Source of the DNA: Sphingomonas sp. R-74633
Lineage (GTDB): Bacteria > Pseudomonadota > Alphaproteobacteria > Sphingomonadales > Sphingomonadaceae
Assembly (NCBI RefSeq): GCF_013416555.1
Contig: NZ_JACCFG010000005.1
Location: 124,001-188,000 of the forward strand
DNA: 64,000 nt
Direction: 5' to 3'
Below, in pieces: positions 36,544 to 46,381 of this stretch; position 1 is the first letter of the stretch; each line of letters opens with the position of its first letter. A program made the translations under genes and the position numbers. The notes under the pieces were generated by a model that searched no databases, had not been told where the DNA came from, and saw nothing but the letters and a program-made list of their open reading frames with translations.

Positions 36544-38619
36544 TCAGATGCCGTCGCGGAAATGGCCCGCCGGGCGCGTCGGGCGGGGCAGTTCCTCGCC
36601 ATTCTTGCCGCAAAGCCGCTCGGCGCCGCCGAGGCATGTCTGGCAGCCGCGGCTCGCCGCGACGCCGTTCGAAAGCTCGGCGAAGATGCGCAGCGCCTCG
36701 GGGCTCTTCAGCGCATCGGCGATGCTCGCATAGTCCGAGAGCGACCCGAAGGTCGCGGTGCTGTTGAGGTCGAGGCAGCAGATGCCGAGCTTGCCGGTGG
36801 CGAAGATCGCCAGCGAGGGCGTGGCGGTGAAGTTGCACGTCTCGCGGTTCACCACGCTGCGCGACACCTGCCAGCGCGGGTCATATTCGAACAGCAAATT
36901 GGCATAGGAATCGATCGTCCGTGCCGAGACGAACGCCACCTGCGGCGCGCCCTGCGCATCGATCCAGCGCAGGATCGGAAGGTGGTTGCGGTCATGGTGG
37001 AACGCATCGGTGAAGGCATGGGCGATCGCGGCGTCCGTATTGACCAGCGCCTCCACGCGCACCTCGGGGGGCGCATTGGCGGCGATCTCGGCAGCGATCG
37101 CTTCCCATTTGCGGACATGCGCGATCATCCGCGCCGGCGTGTCGGGGAAAGCGGTGCGGGTCTGCTCGTCGACGCGCATGTCGACATTGGTGTTCGAGAC
37201 CATCTGGTAGAGCCGCAAATGGCTCGGCGCGCGCTCGTGCACCATCTGGCGGATCAGTGCGGTGATCCGCGTCACCATCGTCTCATAGTCGCCGATCTTG
37301 GCGCTGCGCGTCATCTCGTAGCTGTGCTGGCTGTCATTATGCAGCGAGACCGCAATGCCCGAGGGGTAGTTGTGCGAGAGTTGGGCCAGCTTCTTGTCGA
37401 CCAGCGTCATCCCATGCGTGGTGAACACCGCGGGGAAGGGAAGCTGCTGCTCGCGGATATAGGCGAGAATCTCGGCGATGTTGGGGTGGAGCAGCGGCTC
37501 GCCATAGGCGTTGAGCTGCACTGCGCCGACCGAGCAGTTCGCGGCAAGATCGTCGAGCAGCGCCTTGACCTGCTCGAGCGGCAGCCAGGTGCGCGGCTCT
37601 TCGCGGAACATGTCCGGGCAGAAGGTGCACTTCTGGTTGCAGTGGTTGGTGATCTCCAGCCACACCGTGTCGAGGTGCGGCTTTCCGCCGACCATCGGAT
37701 AGCCGGTCTCGCTGCGCGTCTGCAGCAGCAGCTTCGCGATCGCATCGGACTGGTCGGGGTGAAGGAAGGGGAAGGCGCCCGCCCGCAGCCGAATCGCCGC
37801 CTCCGCCGCGACTTGCGGGCACAGTGCCACGGCCCAGAGGGTGCGCTGGCGCTCGATCAGAGCATGCTCGCCGCGCGCCATCAGCACTGCGGTCACGGTG
37901 GCAAGCTCGCCGGCCAGCGCGCGCTTGTCGGCTTCGACCAGCGGCAGCGCCAGCGCAGTGCAGAGCGCGTCGATCGCCGCCTCGCCTTCGCCGGCCTCGA
38001 GCCGCAGGCGCACACAGGCGCGGTGCCGATCGACAGCGAGCGGCGATTGGCGGATCGCTTCCTCGGCCTCCTCGATCGTCTCGGCAGCGGGCAGCGGCGT
38101 ATTCCACCATAGGTCTATTGCGGTCGAGCAATCGGCGGCGCGGCAGCGGGCGATCCAGGCGGCGTGGCGGATCGCGAAATGCTGCTCGGGGTGGTTGATC
38201 TCGGACAGCAGCATGGCCGCGCGCTCATGCGCACCGGCGGCGGTCAGCAGGCCGGTGAGGCACAGCACGCCCTTCACGGTCAGGCCCGCCGGGCTCGGCG
38301 GCGCATCACCGAAGATCGCCTGCAGCGTCAGATCGTAGAGCACGCCGGCATAGTCGGCGGGGATGCCGGCAAAGGCCGCATAGGCGTCGGGCGAAAGCGG
38401 ATCGGCATCGAAGGCGCGGACGATCGCGGCGATGATTTCGTCGAACACCACGCGCATCAGCGGGTCCGCGACGTTCGGCCCGCGCTCGGCCAGCGCCGCC
38501 AGGACGGTGGGCACCGCGGCAACACCGTTGATCGCCAGCGCGCCCTTCACCAGCTCCAATACCGATTCGTCGCTGGGCGCTTCGACGGCCACTGCGGCGG
38601 AGACCGAACCTTCGTACAT
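36544..38619 (-). CDS. Radical SAM/SPASM protein with a long helical N-terminal region
   Basis: A 691-residue protein. The radical SAM motif is CNQKCTFC (Cys327, Cys331, Cys334) with AYGEPLLHP and GIAVSLHND following. A C-terminal SPASM-like region holds Cys595, Cys614-615, Cys659, Cys662 and Cys670. Residues 1-310 are alanine-rich helices resembling tetratricopeptide-like repeats (AHERAAMLLSEINHP, EGEAAIDALCTALA), perhaps for binding a partner. The start is the ATG after GGGAG at good spacing. It is divergent from ccrM across a gap with DnaA and GANTC sites and leads the two-gene radical SAM operon. No precursor-peptide gene is visible beside it, so a RiPP role is only one option. Confidence 0.85.
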   Translation of the reverse strand: MYEGSVSAAVAVEAPSDESVLELVKGALAINGVAAVPTVLAALAERGPNVADPLMRVVFDEIIAAIVRAFDADPLSPDAYAAFAGIPADYAGVLYDLTLQAIFGDAPPSPAGLTVKGVLCLTGLLTAAGAHERAAMLLSEINHPEQHFAIRHAAWIARCRAADCSTAIDLWWNTPLPAAETIEEAEEAIRQSPLAVDRHRACVRLRLEAGEGEAAIDALCTALALPLVEADKRALAGELATVTAVLMARGEHALIERQRTLWAVALCPQVAAEAAIRLRAGAFPFLHPDQSDAIAKLLLQTRSETGYPMVGGKPHLDTVWLEITNHCNQKCTFCPDMFREEPRTWLPLEQVKALLDDLAANCSVGAVQLNAYGEPLLHPNIAEILAYIREQQLPFPAVFTTHGMTLVDKKLAQLSHNYPSGIAVSLHNDSQHSYEMTRSAKIGDYETMVTRITALIRQMVHERAPSHLRLYQMVSNTNVDMRVDEQTRTAFPDTPARMIAHVRKWEAIAAEIAANAPPEVRVEALVNTDAAIAHAFTDAFHHDRNHLPILRWIDAQGAPQVAFVSARTIDSYANLLFEYDPRWQVSRSVVNRETCNFTATPSLAIFATGKLGICCLDLNSTATFGSLSDYASIADALKSPEALRIFAELSNGVAASRGCQTCLGGAERLCGKNGEELPRPTRPAGHFRDGI

Positions 38620-40074
<1,455 letters not shown>

Positions 40075-40084
40075 CGCACCTGTT

Positions 40085-40189
40085 CCCCTCCCTGGAAGGG
40101 AGGGGCTAGGGGTGGGTGGGCCTCAACAGGCGGTGGTGCTCGTGGAGAGCAACCCACCCCCCCCGCCCCCTCCCTTCCAGGGAGGGGAG
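40085..40189. repeat. Intergenic inverted repeat with CCCCTCCCT arms
   Basis: The left arm starts CCCCTCCCTGGAAGGGAGGG and continues to GGTGGGTGGG. The right arm starts CCCACCCCCCCC and ends with a CCCTCCCTTCCAGGGAGGGG hairpin, nearly the reverse complement. Each arm contains its own hairpin. It sits 10 bases after the ccrM stop and has the layout of the element at 1864-1978. It may end ccrM transcription. Confidence 0.75.
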
Positions 40190-40238
40190 TAGAAGTTTCC
40201 GCTTCCAATGTAGGATTTCGTCTGAGACGGTTTCCCGC

Positions 40239-40343
40239 ATGGCCAGCCGTCTCCCGCACCCTCCCGCCGCCGATCCCGCCACCCCTCCGCGCGCACGCCC
40301 GCGCGTGAGTGTCGTGACTTTCGTGACTTTCGGCGCGAAATGA
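40239..40343 (+). CDS. Possible 34-codon leader ORF coupled to folP
   Basis: An ATG at 40239 opens a short proline- and arginine-rich frame (MASRLPHPPAADPATPP at its start, ending VVTFVTFGAK) whose TGA overlaps the folP ATG. No clear ribosome site precedes it. The direct repeat GTGACTTTCGTGACTTTC forms its end. It may be translated to feed ribosomes into folP or may be chance; I give it low weight. Confidence 0.25.
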   Translation: MASRLPHPPAADPATPPRARPRVSVVTFVTFGAK

Positions 40344-41428
40344 CCCCTGATCTTCCCGCCGCCGCGAAGCTCTATCTCCGCCCCGTCCAGCTCGCCGATT
40401 CGCCGGTCAACCGCGACGGCGAAGTCGTCCGCCTCGCCGGCGGTCTCAGCTGGTGCTCCGCCTTCGAACTGATCGCCCGCGAGAACGGCAAGCGCGTCCT
40501 CCAGCGTACCATCGCCGTCGCCGACCTGCCCGACGATCCCCGCATCGCCGCGATCCTCGCGCGCATCACCGCGCCGCGCGCGCCGCTCAGGCTCGGTGAG
40601 CGCGTGGTGCGGCTCGACCAGCCCCAGGTGATGGCGATCCTCAACCGCACGCCTGACAGCTTCTCCGATGCCGGCACGCACATGCAGGACGCCGATGCGG
40701 CGGCGAGCGCCGGCGTCGACATGGCGGTGGCCGGCGCGGCGATCCTCGACATTGGCGGCGAATCGACCCGCCCCGGTGCCGCGGAGGTCTGGGAAGGCGA
40801 GGAGATCGAGCGCGTCGTGCCGGTGATCCGCAAGCTGGCTGCCGGCGGCGCGGCGATCTCGATCGACACGCGCCGCGCCTCGGTGATGTCGGCGGCGCTC
40901 GCCGCCGGCGCGCATATCGTCAACGACGTCGCCGCCTTGCTCTACGATCCGCGTGCGCTCGAAGTCGTGGTGGGCGCGGGCTGTCCGGTGATGCTGATGC
41001 ACTCGCCCGAGCCCGAAAAGGGTCCGCATGGCGGTGAGGGGTACGGCGACGTGTTGCTCGACGTGTATGACTGGCTCGAGAAGCGCGTCGATGCGGTGGT
41101 CGCAGCGGGTGTCGATCGCGCGAAGATTCTGGTCGATCCGGGCATCGGCTTCGGCAAATCGCTTGCCGACAATCTCGCGCTGATCAACGGGCTGTCGCTG
41201 TTCCACGGCCTCGGCTGCGCGATCGTGTTCGGCGCCAGCCGCAAGCGGATGATCGGCGCGCTCGGCAACGAGGCGCCTGCCGACCAGCGGCTCGGCGGCA
41301 GCCTGACGCTTGCGCTCAAGGCCGCCGATGCCGGGGCACAGCTCATCCGCGTCCATGATGTGTTCGAGACCGTGCAGGCGCTGCGGGTGTGGCGCGGCCT
41401 GCGCGATGCGGCACTGGTCGCGCGCTAG
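40340..41428 (+). CDS. folP: Dihydropteroate synthase
   Basis: A 362-residue folate-pathway enzyme joining pterin pyrophosphate and p-aminobenzoate. Motifs are VMAILNRTPDSFSDAG, ILDIGGESTRPGA, ISIDTRRASVM, VNDVAALLYDP, KILVDPGIGFGKS, FGASRKRMIGAL and the C-terminal QLIRVHDVFE. It has about 90 extra N-terminal residues (PAAAKLYLRPVQLADSPVN), longer than the E. coli enzyme. Its TAG overlaps the stop of the convergent LytTR gene (CTAG). Confidence 0.95.
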   Translation: MTPDLPAAAKLYLRPVQLADSPVNRDGEVVRLAGGLSWCSAFELIARENGKRVLQRTIAVADLPDDPRIAAILARITAPRAPLRLGERVVRLDQPQVMAILNRTPDSFSDAGTHMQDADAAASAGVDMAVAGAAILDIGGESTRPGAAEVWEGEEIERVVPVIRKLAAGGAAISIDTRRASVMSAALAAGAHIVNDVAALLYDPRALEVVVGAGCPVMLMHSPEPEKGPHGGEGYGDVLLDVYDWLEKRVDAVVAAGVDRAKILVDPGIGFGKSLADNLALINGLSLFHGLGCAIVFGASRKRMIGALGNEAPADQRLGGSLTLALKAADAGAQLIRVHDVFETVQALRVWRGLRDAALVAR

Positions 41429-42174
41429 AGCCAGCCCGCAGCTTCGAGCGCGCTCACCTGCGTGCGGGCGACCGGCGCCTCGATCCCGCCGGTCAGCTGG
41501 AGGCGGACATTGCGCCCGTCGCGCCGCACGCCCTGCACGGCGCCCTGCGCGACCCACCAGCTGCGGTGGACCAGCGCGCCGGGCATGTTGTCGAGCTCGG
41601 CGACGGCATCGCGCATCCGCATCAGGAGGAGCGCGGAGCCCTGGGCGGTGTGGACGCGAACATAATGGTCCTCCATCTCCAGCGCGATCGGGGCGCTGCG
41701 CAGATGGGCGGGCAGCCGTTCGAGCAGGCGGGGCGGCGCGGTGCCGATGGGCTCGGCCTCCGGCTCGACGGGGTCGGCACGGCGCGCCTGCGCGAACCAG
41801 AACAGCGCGCAGACCAGCGCGCCGAGGACGAGGACGTTGAAATAATGCGACAGCGCTTCCTCCAGCGTCGGCCAGCGCGGCGGGTGCCAGAGGAAATTGG
41901 CGATCCAGGTCACGGCGGCCATCGGCAGCGTGACGATCAGGCAGGCCGCGGCCCAGAGCGCGGGTTCGGGCAGGTCGAGCCTGGGAGCGAGCGCCCGCGC
42001 GGCGACCATGGCGGGGAAATAGAGGAAATAGCCGGCATAGCTCATCGCCAGCCAGTAGAGCAGCCTGAGCCCGAACGGCGCTTCGAAGCTGCCGAACGGC
42101 CCGACCAGCGCGAGCACGATCCCGACGCCGAAGATGATCGCGCAGCCGATCAGGATTCGCCGTGTACCGCCCAA
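41425..42174 (-). CDS. LytTR-domain transcriptional regulator with N-terminal membrane segments
   Basis: The 249-residue protein has about four hydrophobic helices in residues 1-135 (ILIGCAIIFGVGIVLALVG, LLYWLAMSYAGYFLYFPAM, LIVTLPMAAVTWIANFLW, YFNVLVLGALVCALFWFA). A LytTR DNA-binding domain follows (ALEMEDHYVRVHTAQGSALL, then GALVHRSWWVAQGAV and RNVRLQLTGG). Such proteins couple a membrane signal to promoter binding. The only start before the first helix is a TTG at 42174, with a weak ribosome site, so the N-terminus is uncertain. It is divergent from a DUF2306-like membrane protein, a common pairing. Confidence 0.82.
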   Translation of the reverse strand: MGGTRRILIGCAIIFGVGIVLALVGPFGSFEAPFGLRLLYWLAMSYAGYFLYFPAMVAARALAPRLDLPEPALWAAACLIVTLPMAAVTWIANFLWHPPRWPTLEEALSHYFNVLVLGALVCALFWFAQARRADPVEPEAEPIGTAPPRLLERLPAHLRSAPIALEMEDHYVRVHTAQGSALLLMRMRDAVAELDNMPGALVHRSWWVAQGAVQGVRRDGRNVRLQLTGGIEAPVARTQVSALEAAGWL

Positions 42175-42330
42175 ACCGTCTTTTCCCCGTCCCGTTCGCG
42201 CTTCGCCAAATGGCAGCCCTCTCCGCGCCGCCGCCCGCCGGCGAAGCGAAATGCCTGCCCACGTAGCCGCGATTGCAGGCGTTTTGCCAGCCGCCAATCT
42301 GGCCCTGCCAATGGAAATGGGAGGCAGGAA

Positions 42331-42849
42331 GTGGCCAGTGTTCCTCAGCAGGAAGTCGCAATCGATCTGCCGCGGATCGGCAAGGGCGCATTGCTCGTTG
42401 GGGCGACAGTGCTGGCCGGTGCGACCATGATTGCCGTCGCCCGGGTGCTGACCGGCATGACGCCGTCGACCTATGAGGCGAAGCAGGTCGCGATCCTCAT
42501 CCACCTCGCCACGGTGCTGCCGGCGATCCCGCTCGGTCTGTGGGTGCTGCTGGCGAGGAAGGGCGATGCGCGGCACAAGATGCTCGGCCGGATCTGGGCG
42601 GTGCTGATGCTGACGGCGGCGACCTCGGCGATCTTCATCCGGACGATCAACCACGGCCAGTTCAGCTGGATCCATCTATTCGTGCCGGTGGTCTTCATCG
42701 CGCTGTTCCGCGCCATCCGCGCCGCCCGGATGGGCAGGATTGCGCGGCACAAGCAGATCATGTGGACGCTCTATTCCGCCGGGCTGTTGCTGCCGGGCCT
42801 GTTCGCCTTTCTGCCCGGCCGGCTGCTCTGGCACTGGCTGATGCTTTAG
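42331..42849 (+). CDS. DUF2306-like membrane protein
   Basis: A 172-residue inner-membrane protein with four predicted helices. The motifs NHGQFSWIHLFVPVVFI and GRIARHKQIMWTLYSAGLL match DUF2306 proteins, whose His residues may bind a cofactor or metal. GGAGG lies six bases before the GTG at 42331. It faces the LytTR regulator across 156 bases and is probably its target. Its TAG shares bases with the stop of the convergent AlkD-like gene (TTAG). Confidence 0.75.
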   Translation: MASVPQQEVAIDLPRIGKGALLVGATVLAGATMIAVARVLTGMTPSTYEAKQVAILIHLATVLPAIPLGLWVLLARKGDARHKMLGRIWAVLMLTAATSAIFIRTINHGQFSWIHLFVPVVFIALFRAIRAARMGRIARHKQIMWTLYSAGLLLPGLFAFLPGRLLWHWLML

Positions 42850-43526
42850 GTGAGCCCGGCCTTCCGCCTCGCCGCCGGCCGCGCCAGGTCGCGCGCCGCA
42901 TCCCGCCCGATCCAGCGCGCGGCGGGTTCGGAGGAGGCCGAGAGCCGCTCGGCCATGTCGCTGGCGGCGGCGTGCAAGGCCGGGTTGCGCATCCCGATCG
43001 CCCGCAGCGCCCAGCTCACGCCCTTCTTGACGAAATTGCGGTCGTCGCCGGCATGCGCCTCGATCAGCGGCAGCGTTTCGAGGAACGGGGCGTCGGGCAG
43101 CTTCTTGTCATGCAGCGCCAGTCCGGCGAGCAGCGCAAAAGCCGCGCGGCGCACGAATTCGCGCTCGTCCTCCGCCCAGCGGTGGACCGCATCCCAGGCG
43201 AGCGCACTCTTGTCGAACAGGTCGAAACAGGCGGTGTCGCAAGTCGCCCAATTGTCGAAGCCGGCGGCCCAGCGGTCCATGTTTTCGGAAGTGAGCGCTT
43301 TGGGATCGCCGACGAAGCAGGCGAGCAGTCGCGCCTCATATACGCCGCTGTCCCACAGGGCTTCGGCCAGCGCGGGGTCCCGGCCGAGCTTCTTGGCGAT
43401 GCCGCGGATCGTGCCGACCCGGATGCCGATGACGCGGTCGGCCGTGGCGATGCCGAAGCGCGACATCCCCTCGGCCACGCCCGGCTCGGCGGCCTGTTCG
43501 AGCAATTGGAGCGCCTCGGCCAGCAT
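42846..43526 (-). CDS. DNA alkylation repair glycosylase, AlkD-like
   Basis: A 226-residue HEAT-like repeat protein. It carries the AlkD functional residues at the expected spacing: Trp93 and Asp97 in DNWATCDTAC and Trp172 in KKGVSWALRAIG, which in Bacillus AlkD contact the lesion backbone and support excision of bulky or cationic alkyl adducts. The start is the ATG at 43526; the upstream frame to 43604 is inside the sigma-54 regulator gene. The ribosome site is weak. It follows that regulator on the same strand by 16 bases. Confidence 0.85.
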   Translation of the reverse strand: MLAEALQLLEQAAEPGVAEGMSRFGIATADRVIGIRVGTIRGIAKKLGRDPALAEALWDSGVYEARLLACFVGDPKALTSENMDRWAAGFDNWATCDTACFDLFDKSALAWDAVHRWAEDEREFVRRAAFALLAGLALHDKKLPDAPFLETLPLIEAHAGDDRNFVKKGVSWALRAIGMRNPALHAAASDMAERLSASSEPAARWIGRDAARDLARPAARRKAGLT

Positions 43527-43542
43527 GGGCCGCAGGCTAGGC

Positions 43543-44970
43543 TCAGGCGGCGCTCTGGTCGATCCCCAGCTCACCGAGCTTGCGATAGAGCGTCGAGCGG
43601 CCAATCCCCAGCCGGCGGGCGACCTCGGTCATCCGGCCGCGATAATGGCCGATGGCGAGGCGAATCACATCGGCCTCGATCTCGTCGAGCGCGCGCAGAT
43701 TGCCGTCGGGGCGGAACAGCGTGACGCCGGCATTGCCGTTGCCCGGTGCCTGCGCGCCATTGCCCATCGGACGGCCGGCGGCGAGCTGGGCGATCTGCGG
43801 AAAGTCGGCGCGGGTCAGACCGTCGCCGTCGCAGAGCACCGCGGCACGGAACAGCGCGTTCTGGAGCTGGCGGACATTGCCCGGCCAGTCGTACGAGCCG
43901 AGCAGCTGGAGCGCATCGTCGGTGATGCCCAACTCGCGCAGCCCCGGCTGCTCGGCGACGCGCGCCAGCAGGTGCCGGGCCAGTGCGGGGATGTCGCCGG
44001 TGCGTTCGCGCAGCGGCGGGATCGTCACCTGGACGACATTGAGCCGGTAATAAAGATCCTCGCGGAAGCGCCCGGCTTCCACCTCGGCCTGCAGCGTCTT
44101 GTTGGTCGCGGCGATCACGCGGACATCGACTTCGCGGGCATGGCGTGCGCCGATCGGCTGGATTTCGCCCGACTGGAGCACGCGCAGCAGCTTGACCTGC
44201 GCATCGAGCGGCATCTCGCCGACTTCGTCGAGGAACAGCGTGCCGCCATCGGCGTCGGCGAAGCGGCCGATCTTGCGCTCGAAGGCTCCGGTGAAGGCGC
44301 CCTTCTCATGGCCGAACAGCTCGCTCTCGACGAGGTTGGCAGGGATCGCGCCGCAATTGACGCAGACCATGTCCTTCTTGTTGCGCGGGGAAGCGGCGTG
44401 GATCGCCTCGGCGACCACTTCCTTGCCGACGCCGCTCTCGCCCTCAATGAGGACGGCGACACGGGCGCGCGCTGCCTTGGCGGCGATGGCAAGAGCCGCG
44501 CGGAACTGCGGCGCGCTGCCCACGATCTCGTCGAAGGCGAGCGGGGCGGAAAGCTTTTCGGTGAGCGGGCGCAGCTCGCCTGCGGTCTTGCCGCCGACGG
44601 CAGCCTCGAGCGCCGCGAGCAGCCGTTCGGCGGCGAGCGGCTTGACCAGGAAATCGGTCGCGCCGGCGCGCATCGCGTTGACCGCATTGGCCACCGAGCC
44701 GTTGGCGGTGAGCATCAGGATCGGCAGCTGCGGACGCCTGGCGCGCAGCTCGCCGATCAGCGCGGCGGCATCGGCGTCCGGCGAGCTATGGTCGAGCAGG
44801 ACCGCGTCGAGCGCCATGCCGTCGGGTGTGCCGAGCGTGGCGATGCCGATTTCGGCCTCGCCCGCAAAGATGGTCTTCCAGCCGCGACGTGCGGCGATGG
44901 CCGCGACGAGACGGCGTTGTGCCGGCTCGTCGTCGATCAGCATCAGGAGGCGCTGGCCGTTGCGCGTCAT
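43543..44970 (-). CDS. Sigma-54 dependent response regulator, NtrC family
   Basis: A 475-residue three-domain activator. The receiver domain (1-120) has acidic DDE at 13-15, phospho-acceptor Asp60 in VLLDHSSP and Lys110. The AAA+ domain has Walker A EGESGVGKE, the sigma-54 contact loop ELFGHEKGAFTGA, Walker B GGTLFLDEVGEM and the REDLYYRLNVV arginine-finger segment. A Fis-type helix-turn-helix closes it (GRMTEVARRLGIGRSTLYRKL). No histidine kinase gene is next to it, so the input is unknown. A linker rich in Gly and Asn (GNGAQAPGNGNAG) separates the AAA+ and DNA-binding domains. Confidence 0.93.
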   Translation of the reverse strand: MTRNGQRLLMLIDDEPAQRRLVAAIAARRGWKTIFAGEAEIGIATLGTPDGMALDAVLLDHSSPDADAAALIGELRARRPQLPILMLTANGSVANAVNAMRAGATDFLVKPLAAERLLAALEAAVGGKTAGELRPLTEKLSAPLAFDEIVGSAPQFRAALAIAAKAARARVAVLIEGESGVGKEVVAEAIHAASPRNKKDMVCVNCGAIPANLVESELFGHEKGAFTGAFERKIGRFADADGGTLFLDEVGEMPLDAQVKLLRVLQSGEIQPIGARHAREVDVRVIAATNKTLQAEVEAGRFREDLYYRLNVVQVTIPPLRERTGDIPALARHLLARVAEQPGLRELGITDDALQLLGSYDWPGNVRQLQNALFRAAVLCDGDGLTRADFPQIAQLAAGRPMGNGAQAPGNGNAGVTLFRPDGNLRALDEIEADVIRLAIGHYRGRMTEVARRLGIGRSTLYRKLGELGIDQSAA

Positions 44971-45122
44971 CGCTCTACTGTCCCCAATGTCCCGTTTCAG
45001 GTCGCCCGTTATAAAACGGATGGGTAAAGGCGGGCTTAAGCCTGCCGTAGCGGCACAAGGGTTGAGCGGGTGGGGACCCGGGGCTAAGGTCGGGTCAAAT
45101 AGCGTTTCAAGGGGAGAGACGA

Positions 45123-45263
45123 ATGGCTGACGGGTTCGACAGTGCCGACCAGGTCAAGGCGCACGAACAGACCTGGACCGGGTTCAAGGCAATGATGATG
45201 TGGGGCACCGTCGGCGCCGCACTTGTTGCGGCCCTTGTTGTCTTCCTGATCTCCGCAAAGTGA
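45123..45263 (+). CDS. aa3-type cytochrome c oxidase subunit IV-like small membrane protein
   Basis: A 46-residue protein below common size cut-offs. A charged N-terminus (ADQVKAHEQTWTGFK) is followed by one membrane helix (WGTVGAALVAALVVFLI). This fits the short bacterial aa3 oxidase subunit IV family, which shares the HEQTW-x-GF motif. GGGGAG lies six bases before the ATG. Its TGA overlaps the GTG start of pntAA, so the two proteins are made together. No oxidase genes are near; it may act with the oxidase elsewhere or with the transhydrogenase. Confidence 0.8.
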   Translation: MADGFDSADQVKAHEQTWTGFKAMMMWGTVGAALVAALVVFLISAK

Positions 45264-46381
45264 AGATCGCGGTTCTGAAGGAGGCCGCCGCCGGCGAGCG
45301 GCGCGTCTCCGCGACTCCGGAAACGGTGAAGAAGTTCGTCGCGCTCGGCGCCGAAGTGGCGGTCGAGAAGGGCGCGGGCGATACCGCGACGATCGCCGAC
45401 CAGGCCTATGCCGATGCCGGCGCGAGCGTCGGCACCCGTGCCGCGACGCTGAAGGACGCCGACATCGTGCTCGGCGTGCAGGGGCCCGATCCGGCGAGCC
45501 TCAAGGGCACCAGGGCCGGAGCGTGGATCGTTGCCGGGCTCAATCCCTTTGGCGAGCGTGCCAAGATCGATGCCTATGCCGCCGCCGGCTTTGAAGCGCT
45601 GGCGATGGAATTCATGCCGCGCATCACCCGTGCGCAGTCGATGGACATCCTGTCCTCGCAGTCGAACCTTTCGGGCTACAAGGCGGTGCTCGACGCGGCG
45701 GGCGAATATGGCCGCGCCTTTCCGATGATGATGACCGCGGCGGGCACCGTCTCCGCCGCTAAGGTCTTCGTGATGGGCGTCGGCGTCGCCGGGCTTCAGG
45801 CAATTGCTACGGCGCGCCGCCTTGGCGCCCAGGTCTCCGCGACCGACGTGCGCGCCGCGACCAAGGAGCAGATCCTCTCGCTCGGCGCCAAGCCGATCTT
45901 CGTCGAGGCGGTGAAGGGTATCGAGGGCGAAGGCACCGGCGGCTACGCCACCGAGATGAGCGACGAATATAAGGCTGCGCAGGCCGAGCTGGTCTCGTCG
46001 CACATCGCCAAGCAGGACATCGTGATCACCACTGCGCTGATCCCGGGGCGCCCGGCGCCGCGGCTGATCAGCGATGCGCAGATCGCCACGATGAAGCCGG
46101 GCAGCGTGATCGTCGATCTCGCGGTCGAGGCGGGCGGCAATGTCGAAGGCGCAGTCGCCGGCGAAGTCGTCGAGAAGCACGGCGTGAAGATCGTCGGACA
46201 CCGTAACGTGCCCTCGCGCCTCGCCGCCGACACCTCGGCATTGTTCGCGCGCAACCTGTTCAACTTCCTCTCCGCCTTCTGGGACAAGGACGCGGGCAAG
46301 CCGGTGCTCGACGACGAGATCGGCAATGCCATCCGCCTGACGCAGGGCGGCAAGGTCGTGAACGAGAGGCTGTTGGGGTGA
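45260..46381 (+). CDS. pntAA: NAD(P) transhydrogenase alpha subunit, NAD-binding part
   Basis: A 373-residue soluble domain I of the proton-pumping transhydrogenase, binding NAD(H). Motifs are MKIAVLKE-like VKIAVLKEAAAGERRV, PRITRAQSMDILSSQSNLSGY, the Rossmann loop VMGVGVAGLQAIATARRLGA, SATDVR, TTALIPGRPAPRLI and the proline-rich end of the domain. The start is a GTG overlapping the stop of the small oxidase-like gene. The membrane part of alpha is a separate gene (pntAB), as usual for alphaproteobacteria, but an unrelated gene intervenes. Confidence 0.95.
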   Translation: MKIAVLKEAAAGERRVSATPETVKKFVALGAEVAVEKGAGDTATIADQAYADAGASVGTRAATLKDADIVLGVQGPDPASLKGTRAGAWIVAGLNPFGERAKIDAYAAAGFEALAMEFMPRITRAQSMDILSSQSNLSGYKAVLDAAGEYGRAFPMMMTAAGTVSAAKVFVMGVGVAGLQAIATARRLGAQVSATDVRAATKEQILSLGAKPIFVEAVKGIEGEGTGGYATEMSDEYKAAQAELVSSHIAKQDIVITTALIPGRPAPRLISDAQIATMKPGSVIVDLAVEAGGNVEGAVAGEVVEKHGVKIVGHRNVPSRLAADTSALFARNLFNFLSAFWDKDAGKPVLDDEIGNAIRLTQGGKVVNERLLG

